Notes: generated by a model from the letters alone, not told the origin. A DNA stretch of 64,000 nt from Paenibacillus lignilyticus (GCF_017942085.1 NZ_JAGKSP010000009.1:1-64000), one strand, 5' to 3'; shown: positions 1 through 9,347, numbered from the stretch's first letter. Numbers and translations: made by a program.

Positions 1-273
1 GTTAGATGTGACGAAGGAATGAAAGGGCTAAGACCCGTTGAGACATGGGAGCGAGAATCGCTAGGGTAAAGTGGAGACGTGCACATATGGAACAATATGG
101 GTGATGCATCATTCACCTTTATTCCCGCATGCCTAATTCTCCATCCCCCAGCTACCGGCTCCTCCTCCATCCACTTCTCCATACTAACTATTGGATGAAA
201 TCCTGCGAATTCATGAGTCTGAGTGAGGAAACTGAATCATTTCGAGGGAGCGGAATAAAATTTGTGTTGAGTG

Positions 274-711
274 TCAAACAAATTCATTTCGTTTTTTATC
301 AATTCCTGAAATCTCTCCAATACCCGAAATTCCATCCCATAAAGTAATTCTTATCGCCTCATCGTTTTCAATAAATGCATCTAGTTCATCTAGTTCTCCC
401 GAAAATCAAAGCACCATACTCAGTCCTCTCAGGTCCATGCTAACTCGGCTGGAGTCTAAATTTCATTAAACCCTTGAATTCAACAATCTCGATTTTTTGA
501 TTGGTTTCTTCAAGTAATTCCCTGATAACACATTGCCTAGCAGTTTCTCCATTTCAATAACACCACCAGGTAATTCCCAGTTGTTACTCCATTTGTTGTG
601 CATAAAAAGAAAACCATCCTGACACTTTACCACAATCAAGGAATGTGTTAGTGGTGCATCGAGTAAAGCAAAATCAAAGATATTTCCTTTTTCATCTGTC
701 AAGATTGCCAT
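274..711 (-). pseudogene. NUDIX hydrolase, broken by frameshifts and a stop
   Basis: The start ATG at 711 opens a frame that reads through the first part of a NUDIX box (ELPGGVIEM, then E) and is then shifted by one base. Resuming in the next frame gives ETARQCVIRELLEETNQ, the rest of the GX5EX7REUXEEXGU signature. This frame meets a TAG shortly after RLQPS. It continues to EYGALIF, needs one more shift, and ends as ELDELDAFIENDEAIRITL to a stop at 274. Put together the product would be about 145 residues, the normal size of a small NUDIX phosphohydrolase acting on nucleoside diphosphate derivatives. Three lesions make a functional protein unlikely. The family call is strong because the catalytic box is complete once the first shift is repaired. 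Confidence 0.75.
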
Positions 712-931
712 TTCCTTAGCCCTCCATTTTCTTATGAGCTGAAAACAAAAAACGCGCTAGACCCATTCCTAATCTTAGGAACGAGTTAACGCCTCTCATG
801 ATGATGAGGTTGTTTCAAAATCAAATTATACATTTGATTGCCCCATTCCACTAATAACCATAATGTTGTTATGCCACCACAGCCGACGTCGTGTTGTTTC
901 AAAATTCATCCAATCATTATGGATTAATTCA

Positions 932-1327
932 TTACAGCACCTGCGCAAACTCCCACACATGCCCATCCGGATCGGCAAAACAAGCCGTTCGACGCCCCCA
1001 GGGGCGCGTTATCGGTTCATTCAGTAACTTAACACCCCGCACTTCCAGCTCATCGCACACCCCGTCAACGTCTGACACTTGGATCGTGAACTGAAACCGT
1101 GCGCCATCACTCCTGCGCCCAACCTGCGCGGGCTCAATCAACTCGCGGGCATCCGACTGTTGTAGGAGATTGATGCTTGTATTGCCAAAATCGAACACCG
1201 CGCAGCTTACATCTTCATATATGATCGCAAGTTTGAATGTCTCTTGGTAAAATGCCTTCGACCGATGCAAATCTTCCACAAACAATGTGATTTCGGTAAT
1301 TTTGTTCGCCCAGTCTGTTGTCGCCAT
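932..1327 (-). CDS. VOC family protein (glyoxalase/bleomycin-resistance fold)
   Basis: A protein of about 131 residues with one vicinal-oxygen-chelate unit: the opening EITLFVEDLHRSKAFYQETF, a central AVFDFGNTSINLL strand, and the closing TACFADPDGHVWEFAQ, where the glutamate is the usual metal ligand. Such proteins bind a divalent metal and act on or sequester small electrophilic or antibiotic ligands; the substrate cannot be read from sequence. I prefer the ATG at 1327 (MATTDWANK) because a GAGG lies nine bases upstream, although the frame stays open to 1348. It lies just downstream of gltX on the same strand, 69 bases away, with no clear terminator between them, so read-through is possible. 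Confidence 0.8.
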   Translation of the reverse strand: MATTDWANKITEITLFVEDLHRSKAFYQETFKLAIIYEDVSCAVFDFGNTSINLLQQSDARELIEPAQVGRRSDGARFQFTIQVSDVDGVCDELEVRGVKLLNEPITRPWGRRTACFADPDGHVWEFAQVL

Positions 1328-1416
1328 CCGTATTCGCCTCATTTGCATTTTTTTACAATTCTATCTGGATCATACGTATTGCCCTTTCCCTTGTCAATGC
1401 TAAATATTCCTTTGTT

Positions 1417-3075
1417 TCAGCCGATAAACCGGTTCAGCCTGGCACGCACACGAGCGTCTCCCATAACATGCATCATATCGTACAGATCCAGCGTCATTGT
1501 TCTGCCCGTCAAAGCGACTCTAAGAATCATCGCAACGTCGCCGACATGCCCCGGATACTGTTCCGGATTTTTCTTGTGCGTTTTGGCATCCTTGGCGAAG
1601 CCGAGTTGCACGCCAATTGCCTTCACCTTACTAAACCAGCTGTCCCGGTCATCTTGCAAATCAAGTGTTTGCGCGTATTCGCGAACGATCTGCTTCGCCA
1701 GCTCCAACGAAATTGAAGCAGGCAGCGAGTCGTAGCCTGCTTCTACCGACTTACTGAATGATTCGTCGAAGAAGTACGCGTACAAGTCTTTCACGTCCGA
1801 CCACTTGGCAATATCTTTCCGCGGCTTCTCCACCGCGCGACCAATTCGAAAGATCGCCGTCGAATATTCACGATTGGCAAGAAGCGCTGCTTCCAACTCC
1901 GTATCGTGCGCCGCCGCCCATTCTGCTGTGTGCTCGAATACTTCATCTGCGCTTAGCCGGGCTATAATGCCCTTGCTGATGTCAATGAGCTTATCCATAT
2001 CGAATAGCGCGCCGCTCACGTTCATCTTGTTCACGTCGATCATGAATTCTGAATATGGCGCTTCCGGCTGGCTCACCCGCCACTCCTCATAATTGGAATT
2101 TATGAGCGTCATTAAGTACTCTGTAATTGAAATTCCCGGATAACCTTCCTGCTCATAATAGCTCGCAGCTGCATCGCGATCTTTACGTTTGCTGAATTTG
2201 CGCTTTGAGGCACCGTCCATCTTCATCAGCGGAGCAAGGTGTCCGTATTCCGGTCTGCGGAAGCCGAGCATGTCGAATAGCTGCAAGTGAATCGGAACTG
2301 AAGCAAGCCATTCATCACCTCGAATCACATGTGTGGTACCCATCAAACAATCGTCCACTGCATGCGCGAAATGGTAGGTCGGAATACCATCGGACTTCAT
2401 AATTACGATGTCCTGTTCATTCTCAGGCAATTCGATTTCACCTTTGATCAGATCCATGTACTTGATTCTTCGTTCCGGAGATCCCGGCGATTTCAACCGG
2501 ATGACATACGGCTTTCCAGTCGCCAGCTCCGCTTCAATCTGCTCCGACGTCAGATTGCGGTGAATGGCCCATTCGCCATAATAGCCTGTGTTGAGCTTGG
2601 CAGCTTGCTGTTTATCGCGGATTTGCTGCAGCTCATCCGCATCGCAGAAGCAAGGATAGGCTAATCCTTGCGCAATTAGATTCTTAATAAAGACATGGTA
2701 AAGGCTCGCTCTTTCGGTTTGCTTATAGGGGCCGTATTCCCCTGCCTCTTCACCATCCGCAGTCGGACCTTCATCCGGATAAATACTGCAATAACTTAAC
2801 GAATGAAGAATATCGCCGATGCTCCCCTCCACTTCCCGCTTCCTATCGGTATCCTCAATTCGCAAATAGAAAACGCCGCCGCTCTGATGCGCAAGCCGTT
2901 CAGTAATGAGCGTGGCATAGATGCCTCCAATCGTAAGAAATCCGGTCGGACTAGGCGCGAACCGTGTAACCTTGGCTCCTTCTTTCAGTTGTCGCGCTGG
3001 GTAACCGCCCAGAACGTCCTCCGGCTGCTTTTCTATTGCTGGAAATAAACGCTGGGCAAGCTCGGTTTGATTCAT
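1417..3075 (-). CDS. gltX: glutamate--tRNA ligase, long (552-residue) type
   Basis: A class I aminoacyl-tRNA synthetase that charges tRNA-Glu with glutamate in the cytoplasm. The Rossmann domain opens with RFAPSPTGFLTIGG at about residue 38, followed by YLRIEDTDRKR. The KMSKS loop is KRKFSKRKD near residue 290, and a CFC pair near residue 142 fits the zinc site of GluRS. The C-terminal 200 residues are helical, as expected for the anticodon-binding part. At 552 residues it is longer than the usual Bacillus enzyme of about 485 and resembles the longer type seen in clostridia and paenibacilli. The first position of the HIGH motif is Thr (TIGG) instead of His, as also occurs in TrpRS (TIGN). A T-box leader directly upstream controls it. 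Confidence 0.93.
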   Translation of the reverse strand: MNQTELAQRLFPAIEKQPEDVLGGYPARQLKEGAKVTRFAPSPTGFLTIGGIYATLITERLAHQSGGVFYLRIEDTDRKREVEGSIGDILHSLSYCSIYPDEGPTADGEEAGEYGPYKQTERASLYHVFIKNLIAQGLAYPCFCDADELQQIRDKQQAAKLNTGYYGEWAIHRNLTSEQIEAELATGKPYVIRLKSPGSPERRIKYMDLIKGEIELPENEQDIVIMKSDGIPTYHFAHAVDDCLMGTTHVIRGDEWLASVPIHLQLFDMLGFRRPEYGHLAPLMKMDGASKRKFSKRKDRDAAASYYEQEGYPGISITEYLMTLINSNYEEWRVSQPEAPYSEFMIDVNKMNVSGALFDMDKLIDISKGIIARLSADEVFEHTAEWAAAHDTELEAALLANREYSTAIFRIGRAVEKPRKDIAKWSDVKDLYAYFFDESFSKSVEAGYDSLPASISLELAKQIVREYAQTLDLQDDRDSWFSKVKAIGVQLGFAKDAKTHKKNPEQYPGHVGDVAMILRVALTGRTMTLDLYDMMHVMGDARVRARLNRFIG

Positions 3076-3126
3076 AATCGTACCTTCTTTCTTTTCGGGA
3101 TTGCAAACCTTAAACAGTCAGACAAT

Positions 3127-3166
3127 AAAAAAAGCCCTTCATCCTCATTAAACAAGGACGAAAGGC
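3127..3166 (-). terminator. T-box regulatory terminator before gltX
   Basis: The arms at 3134-3145 and 3155-3166 pair over 12 bp with minor mismatch. The hairpin is followed on the minus strand by seven T. It overlaps the antiterminator core and lies about 50 bases before the gltX start. Confidence 0.88.
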
Positions 3167-3410
3167 ATCGCTTCCGTGGTACCACCTTGATTGGGTCAAT
3201 GGACCCGCTCATTGATGCAGCATTTAACTGCAACATCTCTTCTATAACGGGAAGACCCGCCAGACTTACTCCCTCTTTCGGTCTGATGCTCCGAGGCTTC
3301 TTTCTTCAAGCTCGAATGCCCTTTTCCACCACCATACAGGGCTCTCTGCAATTCGAAGACTTGTTTACTCTTCCTCTTCAATCGCGTTTCTCGAATATAT
3401 ATGGTTATCA
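3127..3410 (-). promoter_or_regulatory. T-box riboswitch leader of gltX
   Basis: On the minus strand this leader holds, in order, an AGTAA-type S-turn element, AGAGAGC, a GGTGG distal-loop motif, and then the conserved T-box core AAGGTGGTACCACGG at about 3172-3186. A terminator hairpin with a run of T follows. Uncharged tRNA pairs its NCCA end with the TGG of the core and favours the antiterminator, so gltX is expressed when charged tRNA-Glu runs short. A GAA triplet in the AAGAAAGAAGCC stretch at about 3295-3305 is the likely specifier for glutamate; I inferred its position from order and did not fold it. Open frames across this stretch are not genes. Confidence 0.9.
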
Positions 3411-3503
3411 ACTACGGTAGCATAAAGGCTGATCCAGCGTCAAGGCGAGATACGCCCGGAACAGCTTATTGCAAGAATGGGAATAATCGATACGTTGGCT
3501 TCT

Positions 3504-3686
3504 TTAAGACTTATCCCACCCAAATAACGCCTTCTCAATCTTCGTCCTATTCAGCAAATAGACAAGTGCAAAGAAGAACGGTACTGAGGCTAGCGAAGGG
3601 CGAATAGTACCATCCGCCGTCCATAAAAGGATACACAGCATAAATATCAACAGATTCGCGATAATATACTTTCGAAGTAGTTCCAT
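3504..3686 (-). CDS. small membrane protein of unknown function
   Basis: About 60 residues starting MELLRKYIIANLLIF. Two hydrophobic helices (about residues 8-22 and 32-45) are joined by a short polar loop, and a lysine-rich tail ends in GWDKS. The frame is open to 3800, but the ATG at 3686 has GAGGG five bases upstream, whereas nothing like it stands before the longer start. I do not recognise the family; two-helix proteins of this size are common in Bacillales and often uncharacterised. It stands alone, upstream of the gltX T-box on the same strand. Confidence 0.5.
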   Translation of the reverse strand: MELLRKYIIANLLIFMLCILLWTADGTIRPSLASVPFFFALVYLLNRTKIEKALFGWDKS

Positions 3687-3815
3687 GATATCCCTCATAC
3701 AATGTGATTTATCACTATCGTATTCAGCATAAAAATCAATGGTGATACTTATTCGACTCGCTGGTCTACTGGGACCCCGTTTTGCTGAAAGGTCTGGCAC
3801 CCGATCTCGATATCG

Positions 3816-3849
3816 GTATAAATCTATTGATTAATGAATAGATTTATAC
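3816..3849. repeat. 12-bp perfect inverted repeat, operator-like
   Basis: Arms 3816-3827 and 3838-3849 are exact reverse complements with a 10-base AT-rich loop. It lies 40 bases before the start of the broken beta-lactamase-like gene and could be an operator. There is no T-run that would make it a terminator. Confidence 0.45.
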
Positions 3850-3888
3850 ATTACATAGGTTAGGGAAATACGATGAGAGGGGATTTCC

Positions 3889-4792
3889 ATGCAACGACGC
3901 ATACAAAATCTTGATCGTCTCATTCGCTCAGCGGTAGATAATAAACATATTTTCGGGGCCGTTCTGCAAGTGGAGTCAGGAAATAGACGACTGACTTGGA
4001 GCGGAGCAGCCGGCAATATGAATTCTGCTAGCCGATTCTTTATCGCTAGCACAACTAAACTTTACGTGACCGCCGCCTTATTGAATCTAATCGCGCTGAA
4101 CAAAATCAAGTGGACCAATAAAATCTCCCTCTATCTGGATGAGAGTATACTCTCTGGTCTTCATCATTACCAAGGTACTGAATACTGCTGCGATATTACA
4201 ATCGAGCAATTAATGGCGCACACTTCGGGCCTGCCGGATTACTTCCAGCAAAAAAGAAAAAGCGGCAAGAGTCTAGCGGATGAGATCATGTACGGGAATG
4301 ACCAATCATGGTCGTTGGAAAACGTGATCGGAGAAGCTAAACAAATGAAGCCGTACTTTGCCCCTGGAACGAAGGGGAAAGCGTTATATTCCGATACCAA
4401 CTATCAACTGCTTGGAAAAATAATCGAGACAGTTACGAATCAAACTTTAAATGAGGTATTCTTTGCTTGCCATGGCTTCCTTCGGGCCCGATGGTGGCAT
4501 CGTTTCAACAGCTGAAGAGTTAATGCGGTTCCTAAGAGCTTTTTTTGAAGGAACAATTTTCCCTCGGAATTATTTGAGCGAGCTATATGTTTGGAATAAA
4601 ATCTTTTTTCCGCTGCAGTACGGCAAAGGGATGGTGAAATTTAAGGTTCCACGAATATTCTCTCCATTTAAGCCGCTTCCGGAGTTGATCGGACATTCCG
4701 GTTTATCCGGAGCCTTTGCCTATTATTCGCCTATGAATGATGTATACCTGTGCGGTACAGTCAACCAATTATCCCCGCCAAGTTTGTCCTAA
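3889..4792 (+). pseudogene. serine hydrolase / beta-lactamase class C family, internal deletion and frameshift
   Basis: The first frame (3889-4515) begins MQRRIQNLDRLIRSAV and carries the SxxK nucleophile motif in FIASTTKLYV and a Tyr-x-x-Asn motif in YSDTNYQ. It reaches NQTLNEVFF, then loses frame. The second frame resumes in ASFGPDGGIVSTAEELM and carries the HSGLSG element that replaces the KTG box in this family. Family members have roughly 40-60 residues between these two points, so a segment has been lost as well as the frame. Intact relatives are penicillin-binding-like or D-aminopeptidase-like proteins at the cell surface or in the cytoplasm. All three catalytic motifs remain, so the loss looks recent. 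Confidence 0.75.
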
Positions 4793-4886
4793 AAGCTGAT
4801 GCTTCGGATATTAAATACACTGTAAGCGACTAGCTCCGTAACCTCAGGTTGCCCCCAATCCTGACCGTTACTTCAACTAAAAAAAG

Positions 4887-4913
4887 AGACCCACAGCAAC
4901 GGGCTGCGGGTCT
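4887..4913 (-). terminator. Rho-independent terminator, minus strand
   Basis: A GC-rich hairpin (AGACCC-CAGC paired with GCTG-GGGTCT) is followed on the minus strand by seven T. It sits 275 bases after the end of the DUF6199-like gene and is probably its terminator. I see no gene in the rest of 4793-5188. Confidence 0.7.
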
Positions 4914-5188
4914 AAGTTATATTTATTAAAGGGGGTTGAGATTTATTATAGACGCACTTCGTTAAACAGAGATGAAGACAAGATTTCAATCGTGTTACAT
5001 TTGTGATACTATCGTTTCCGGTTAGCGCAATGATCTAGCTTTTTATCTTGACCTTCAGGAGAAAAAGTGTTTCCTCAACTCTACCATTCGGTCCATATCC
5101 AAGAGCCAAAGTCCTCCGATGACAAAATACTTATCGTTACCACTCGCCGCCTGGTTCGTCAGTAGCCGGCGCAGCAGTCCGCGTGCGC

Positions 5189-5875
5189 CTAGTACGCTTC
5201 GAACGCGACGAAAATCGAACCGATCATTACGACAATACCTCCGACCTTGCTCATAAAAAAATAGAAGTCGCTCGGCTCGGGGTTCTCGTACATGAGCCGC
5301 TGCGGAGATAGACGGAACATTAAATCCTGAAAGGCTTGGTACCGGAAGCTGCACCAGCCAAAGATCAACAGACCGAGGGCAAGAATCAGAAACCCCGGCA
5401 TGCCCCGTTTGACATGGTAATCGGGGTAAGCCGCGCTTACGAGCGCCGACGGAGGAAAATCTTCCTCCCCTTCCTGCTTGATCCGCTCGCCGTTGGCGTA
5501 CGCCTGAATAGCCATTACGATATTGCCTTTGTCATCGTAGCTCAATAGCATGCCGTTATTATCCTCGACGCTGTAGACATGGCCGTTCGGATAGGTCACG
5601 CGAAACTTGGTCGAGTAAGGGACGCTTTTGTCCGCAATCACATAGGACTGCCCGCCGATGATCACCGTGCGGTGCAGCTCGTCGTCGGTGCGTACTTGGA
5701 CGGGAACGGCCGTGCTGCTGCGATAGGTGACGAGACGGTCTTGCTCGCCGGCAAATTTGTACGTATCCTCATACAGATAGAAGACGCGGTCCGTGAAGTA
5801 GGGCCTCGATAAGACGCCCGTCAAGACGGACACGAGGAGCACGGAGACGAAGAAAATAGAACCAGGTGTTTTCAT
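5189..5875 (-). CDS. membrane protein with C-terminal DUF6199-like domain
   Basis: 228 residues. An N-terminal hydrophobic segment (about 6-22) is a signal anchor. It is followed by about 130 residues with a beta-rich look that would face outward, and then two helices (about 160-180 and 207-226). The linker between the last two, RLMYENPEPSDFYFFMSKVGG, has the P-x-PSD-x-Y and R/K-x-GG pattern of DUF6199, a small integral membrane domain of unknown function found in Bacillales. The gene stands alone between the copper-amine-oxidase-N protein and the 4.9 kb terminator. Its GC content is a little higher than that of its neighbours. Function unknown. Confidence 0.65.
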   Translation of the reverse strand: MKTPGSIFFVSVLLVSVLTGVLSRPYFTDRVFYLYEDTYKFAGEQDRLVTYRSSTAVPVQVRTDDELHRTVIIGGQSYVIADKSVPYSTKFRVTYPNGHVYSVEDNNGMLLSYDDKGNIVMAIQAYANGERIKQEGEEDFPPSALVSAAYPDYHVKRGMPGFLILALGLLIFGWCSFRYQAFQDLMFRLSPQRLMYENPEPSDFYFFMSKVGGIVVMIGSIFVAFEAY

Positions 5876-6220
5876 TTTTCGGAATAAAGCCGCTCGGGTA
5901 GAAATACGCGCTCATCCTTTCTGCTTTATCCCTTTTACGTCCTTTTGTGAGCGGCGGTTGCACGCATTTATGCAAGGATCTAACGTGAGAGGAACAGCAA
6001 GAGCACATTGCCAACACATTTCGGAGCCTTACTTTAGAATATGAATGACTGATTGATCCTATTATGCTCTTAAACGGAGTGAGATCATATAGAACCGCGA
6101 AGCCATTAGCCCTCAAAACCTCGATTGCTCTTGCATCAATACGCAAAGGGAAGGGCACGACTGCAACAACCGCAGCCCCGTACACCAAAATCACATAATG
6201 AGAGCCGGTTATCAATCATT
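5876..6220. other. 345-base stretch without a recognised gene
   Basis: A minus-strand frame from a TTG at 6215 runs through this stretch into the next gene, but its product matches nothing I know. It has no ribosome-binding site, and its second half overlaps the well-supported DUF6199-like gene in another frame. I treat it as non-coding. Confidence 0.4.
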
Positions 6221-7261
6221 CTACTTCCCCATCATCCCGAATTCATAATCGCCGATCAGCATGAACGTAACCTTCCTGTCCTCGCTCTCATCATACAAAA
6301 ACGACACATAATACAAATTGTCCTTTGGCTCCGTGAACGGAGGGGAAGCTTCCAGCTTCACTAATGTGCTTTCTGCGCCGCTGACCTCTTTCCGAAATAG
6401 ATAGGTGCCATAGCGTTCTCCGTCTGGAACGTCCTCTACCTCCTCAAGACTCGGTCCGTATTTCTTCTGGACATAGCTCTTCGGGCTGAAGAACGTGACA
6501 TTGCGGACCGTCGAGAATCTCGTCGTTAAGTTTTCGCCCGAACTCACCAGCAACCCGGCAGCCACGCCATCCCGATAAAATACTTGTAGCCCTTCATATT
6601 CATATCTCCCCATGAAAGGATCCTCGGGCTTAAATCCGTAGATCGCATCGATCTCGTCTTTCGTCATGCCGAGGCGGATTTGTTTTTTCAGGATCGCATC
6701 GTAGATGGACAAATCATCTTCGCTAAAGCGATCAGCGGAGTACGTGTCCTTCAACGCATTCGTGCTGATCGTAATTGTGTTGTTGCCATGCCAGTAAACG
6801 TTGCAGCCTAGATTCTCGGCGACAAACCGCAGCGGAATCATGACCCGATCCTTCCGAACAAGTGCTTCTAGATCAAGCTGCACCTTGCTGTCTCCGACAA
6901 CGGCAGTTTTGCTGCCGATTTGCAAAGTGATCCGTTTGCCGTTGTAGGTGATGTCGATCTTCTTCTGCGATGCATCCCAGCTCAAGGAGCCGCCAAGCTT
7001 TTCAATAATAGCTCTCATCGGGATTAATGTCTTTCCATTCATCAGGACCGGAGACGTCTTGTAGCCAGGATCGATCTCTTCCTGCTTCCCATTGAATATC
7101 ATCGTTGAGCTGCCGATTTCCAAAATAAAAAAAGCGTACGCACCTTCTTCGGGAACAAGCTTATTCTCTTCCGCCATCTCAGCAGCGACGAGATTATTTA
7201 CAACCAAACAACATGCGAGGATGAACAGTGCTACAGCATGGATGCGAATCTTTTTTCTCAT
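6221..7261 (-). CDS. exported protein with copper amine oxidase N-terminal domain
   Basis: About 346 residues starting MRKKIRIHAVALF, with a signal peptide ending near VVNNLVAAEMA. Residues about 65-165 form the copper_amine_oxidase-N repeat: GKTLIPMRAIIEKLGGSLSWD, then the second copy DRVMIPLRFVAENLGCNVYWHGN. This wall- or matrix-associated module is very common in paenibacilli and does not itself carry oxidase activity. The remaining 180 residues (IYGFKPEDPFMGRYEYEGLQVF and following) look like a beta-rich extracellular domain with no catalytic motif I recognise. The start at 7261 is chosen because AGGAGGG stands ten bases upstream; the longer frame to 7309 would place charged residues before the signal peptide. 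Confidence 0.78.
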   Translation of the reverse strand: MRKKIRIHAVALFILACCLVVNNLVAAEMAEENKLVPEEGAYAFFILEIGSSTMIFNGKQEEIDPGYKTSPVLMNGKTLIPMRAIIEKLGGSLSWDASQKKIDITYNGKRITLQIGSKTAVVGDSKVQLDLEALVRKDRVMIPLRFVAENLGCNVYWHGNNTITISTNALKDTYSADRFSEDDLSIYDAILKKQIRLGMTKDEIDAIYGFKPEDPFMGRYEYEGLQVFYRDGVAAGLLVSSGENLTTRFSTVRNVTFFSPKSYVQKKYGPSLEEVEDVPDGERYGTYLFRKEVSGAESTLVKLEASPPFTEPKDNLYYVSFLYDESEDRKVTFMLIGDYEFGMMGK

Positions 7262-7518
7262 TTCGGCGTTACCCTCCTGTGTGAACTTACAAGTAATCGT
7301 ACTCTTCAAATATACGAACCAGCTGGCTAGCCGTCACTTCAATGAATGCCAGGACATTCGAATCCGTAAAATACGTTCGTCGCGAAGGCTCCCGGTTCGT
7401 GCCAGCAGCCTGATGCTGTTGATGAACTATTGTTCGCCGTTTCCTGAGGAAGTCACAATAAAGCCTCCCTAGTAGATAAGTTGAGCTAACGTATCCGTTA
7501 GTTTTTCACACCATATTA

Positions 7519-8143
7519 TCATCCCATCCAGTCCTTTACTTCAATCCATCGACTTTTGATGTTTTCTCTTTCGAAAGCAGTTCCGAATGCGCCTCTTAGA
7601 GGTGTTACTAGGCTAGGATCCTTATCTAGTAAAGAATAGATGTTTACGATACTAATGTTTGAAGAATCGCTATTATACTCATCGGTTTCGGTGCCTTCGA
7701 ACAGTCTGCAACCGCTATCTTCCTCTTGGTCGGGAGCTTCACGATAGAGCCATCGAACGCAACCGCCTTCTTCCATGCACTTATTTAGAGACTAGAGCCA
7801 TTTTTTCGCCAATATCCAACCAACACGGATCGCCTTTTGGGATAATAATTCGGGCAATGTGCTTAGGCTGGAACTCGATTTTATCTCCTACATGTAATGA
7901 GTTAATGTATATTGGCTGATTGGTTAAAATCCCTTTATATTTCTGACTAAATAACTTCTTCTCGGTAATTTCCACCCACATTCTTTCTGCACGAGGACCA
8001 TCCTCGGATGGGTGACTTAGAACAAAGCGCAATCTGACTAAGTCGCCACTCTTTTGCTTTTTCCGTTCCTTTTGACTTGGTATAAAAAAAGTATTCGGGT
8101 TTAATAGACTTGTTTTTTCTACATCCTCTAAGCTCCATTCCAA
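7519..8143 (-). pseudogene. DUF2314-DUF2185 protein, one-base frameshift between the domains
   Basis: The first frame starts at a TTG at 8143 (MEWSLEDVEKTS) behind GGGGAGA and gives a DUF2314-like module (GDLVRLRFVL, RAERMWVEIT, KGILTNQPIYI). It closes at MALVSK. Removing one T restores SKKCMEEGGCVRWLYREAP and the second frame, DSGCRLFEGTETDEY, which is the start of DUF2185. The two domains are found together in proteins linked to immunity and polymorphic-toxin loci. Here the DSGW motif reads DSGC, a further change. Either the gene is dead or the base is a sequencing error; the surrounding frames look well conserved. Confidence 0.7.
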
Positions 8144-8340
8144 GCGAATCTCCCCCTATTTTACTGCAATCAAATTTATAGAATTTGTGATGGGCAATTA
8201 CTGATGGGCAATTACTTATCTAGAACATCTTGTTCTGAAATATCGTCAATTGGGTTCATGACTATGAAAAGTACTAGAATTATTATGCTTGCATATTAAT
8301 AGAGTTATTTAAACCTTGTGAGAAGGGAAGCGTCGATGCA

Positions 8341-8937
8341 ATGATGGGATGGTTAAATGACTTTACCTTCAATTTATTGGGCACTGGCCTGGGCTTTCTT
8401 GGTGCTCAGTTAATATCGAGCAAGGAATTAAAAACGAATAGAGTTGCTCAAGAACAAGAGAAAATAAAAATTCAAGAGGATACCAAGGAAGCATGTTTAA
8501 AATATTTAAAAGATGAATTAGCCATCAATCATCAATTGCTTCAAAAAATGAATGTCTTTGCAACGGAAGGTCCTATCATTCAAAGTTTATTTGAGCCTCT
8601 GAACTCAGGCTCTAACCACTTACGTTACTCTGCATGGGAGAATATTTTGAAACAAGGAGTTGTACCACATTTAAATGACGATGAGATTATGCATTTTCGC
8701 TCATATGACCGAAACATAAGGAATTGTACATTTACAATTCAAATACATTCCTCAAACTGGAGAAGGATAAAGGAATGGAAAGAATGGACAGATATACAAC
8801 CCTCAACTATAAAATTGGTTAATCCTCAATATGTTATGTCACAAGCAATTAAGGAAATTAGAGAGAGCATTATTAATTCAATAAACTCAACAAATTCATG
8901 CTTAATTATTTTAAATAGACGATTATCTTCAGAGTAA
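8341..8937 (+). CDS. hypothetical protein with N-terminal membrane helix
   Basis: 198 residues starting MMGWLNDFTFNLLGTGLGFLGAQLI, where residues 8-25 could span the membrane. A charged, helix-forming segment (about 28-60, rich in Lys, Glu and Gln) suggests a coiled coil, and the rest is an alpha-rich soluble domain. AGAAGGGAAG lies ten bases upstream of the first ATG. Base composition is much more AT-rich than the neighbouring genes, which fits recent arrival. I recognise no family. The general layout, one membrane anchor and a soluble helical part, is shared with several small accessory proteins but gives no function. Confidence 0.6.
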   Translation: MMGWLNDFTFNLLGTGLGFLGAQLISSKELKTNRVAQEQEKIKIQEDTKEACLKYLKDELAINHQLLQKMNVFATEGPIIQSLFEPLNSGSNHLRYSAWENILKQGVVPHLNDDEIMHFRSYDRNIRNCTFTIQIHSSNWRRIKEWKEWTDIQPSTIKLVNPQYVMSQAIKEIRESIINSINSTNSCLIILNRRLSSE

Positions 8938-8979
8938 TAAGAATTCTAGACAGATATTTAACTTTCCTGCCGTTAGCAG

Positions 8980-9010
8980 AACAGGCTGCCGGTTATATCG
9001 GCAGCCTGTC
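8980..9010. repeat. palindrome related to the AGGCTGCCG repeat family
   Basis: Arms ACAGGCTGCCG and CGGCAGCCTGT flank an 8-base loop. It shares its arms with the three longer copies at 9089, 50558 and 52615 but lacks their conserved right flank. Confidence 0.6.
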
Positions 9011-9088
9011 GTCCCAGCTTGCGGCGATCCGGCAGCAAGAAAATGAAGGCATTTTACGACAAGAAGATCGCTGAAGCTGGTTTAGCTG

Positions 9089-9139
9089 AATAGGCTGCCG
9101 TTGTTGTTCGGCAGCCTGTTCAATGTTGTGTTATCGTGC
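9089..9139. repeat. AGGCTGCCG repeat family, copy 1
   Basis: AATAGGCTGCCG and CGGCAGCCTGTT form the stem. They are followed after a few bases by TTGTGTTATCGTGCC, which is conserved at the same place in the copies at 50558 and 52615. The stem could act as a terminator, but the conserved flank is outside the hairpin, so this is a true dispersed repeat. Confidence 0.7.
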
Positions 9140-9272
9140 CCGTGTTTATAGAGGTCATCCATTTGTTCGACTTCAAAACAAACAGATTGATTTCATTATA
9201 TATTTTCGTTATTTCATTTAGTAGGAGCTTCCCAGTGCAACTCATTGTAATGAAGAAACTAACACGATGCAC

Positions 9273-9316
9273 AAAATGCTGAAATGCCATTCGCGCGAAT
9301 GGCATTTCAGCATTTT
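9273..9316. terminator. perfect 44-bp palindrome, likely terminator of the epimerase gene
   Basis: The two 22-base arms (9273-9294 and 9295-9316) are exact reverse complements, beginning AAAATGC and ending GCATTTT. It lies 31 bases after the end of the ABC operon's last gene. A hairpin with terminal A/T runs would stop transcription from either side. The absence of any loop is unusual. Confidence 0.7.
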
Positions 9317-9347
9317 CACGTCTTTCCGATATCCTGCTGAGCGCTTT

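Noticed and set aside
3196..3411. Open frames across the gltX leader
   Set aside because: They lie wholly within the T-box RNA structure and have no ribosome-binding site.
5769..6215. A 148-codon minus-strand frame starting at TTG
   Set aside because: No ribosome-binding site and no family likeness, and its second half overlaps a well-supported gene in another frame.
9120..9305. A 61-codon minus-strand frame
   Set aside because: It runs into repeat copy 1 at its end and starts inside the palindrome at 9273; no ribosome-binding site or recognised family.
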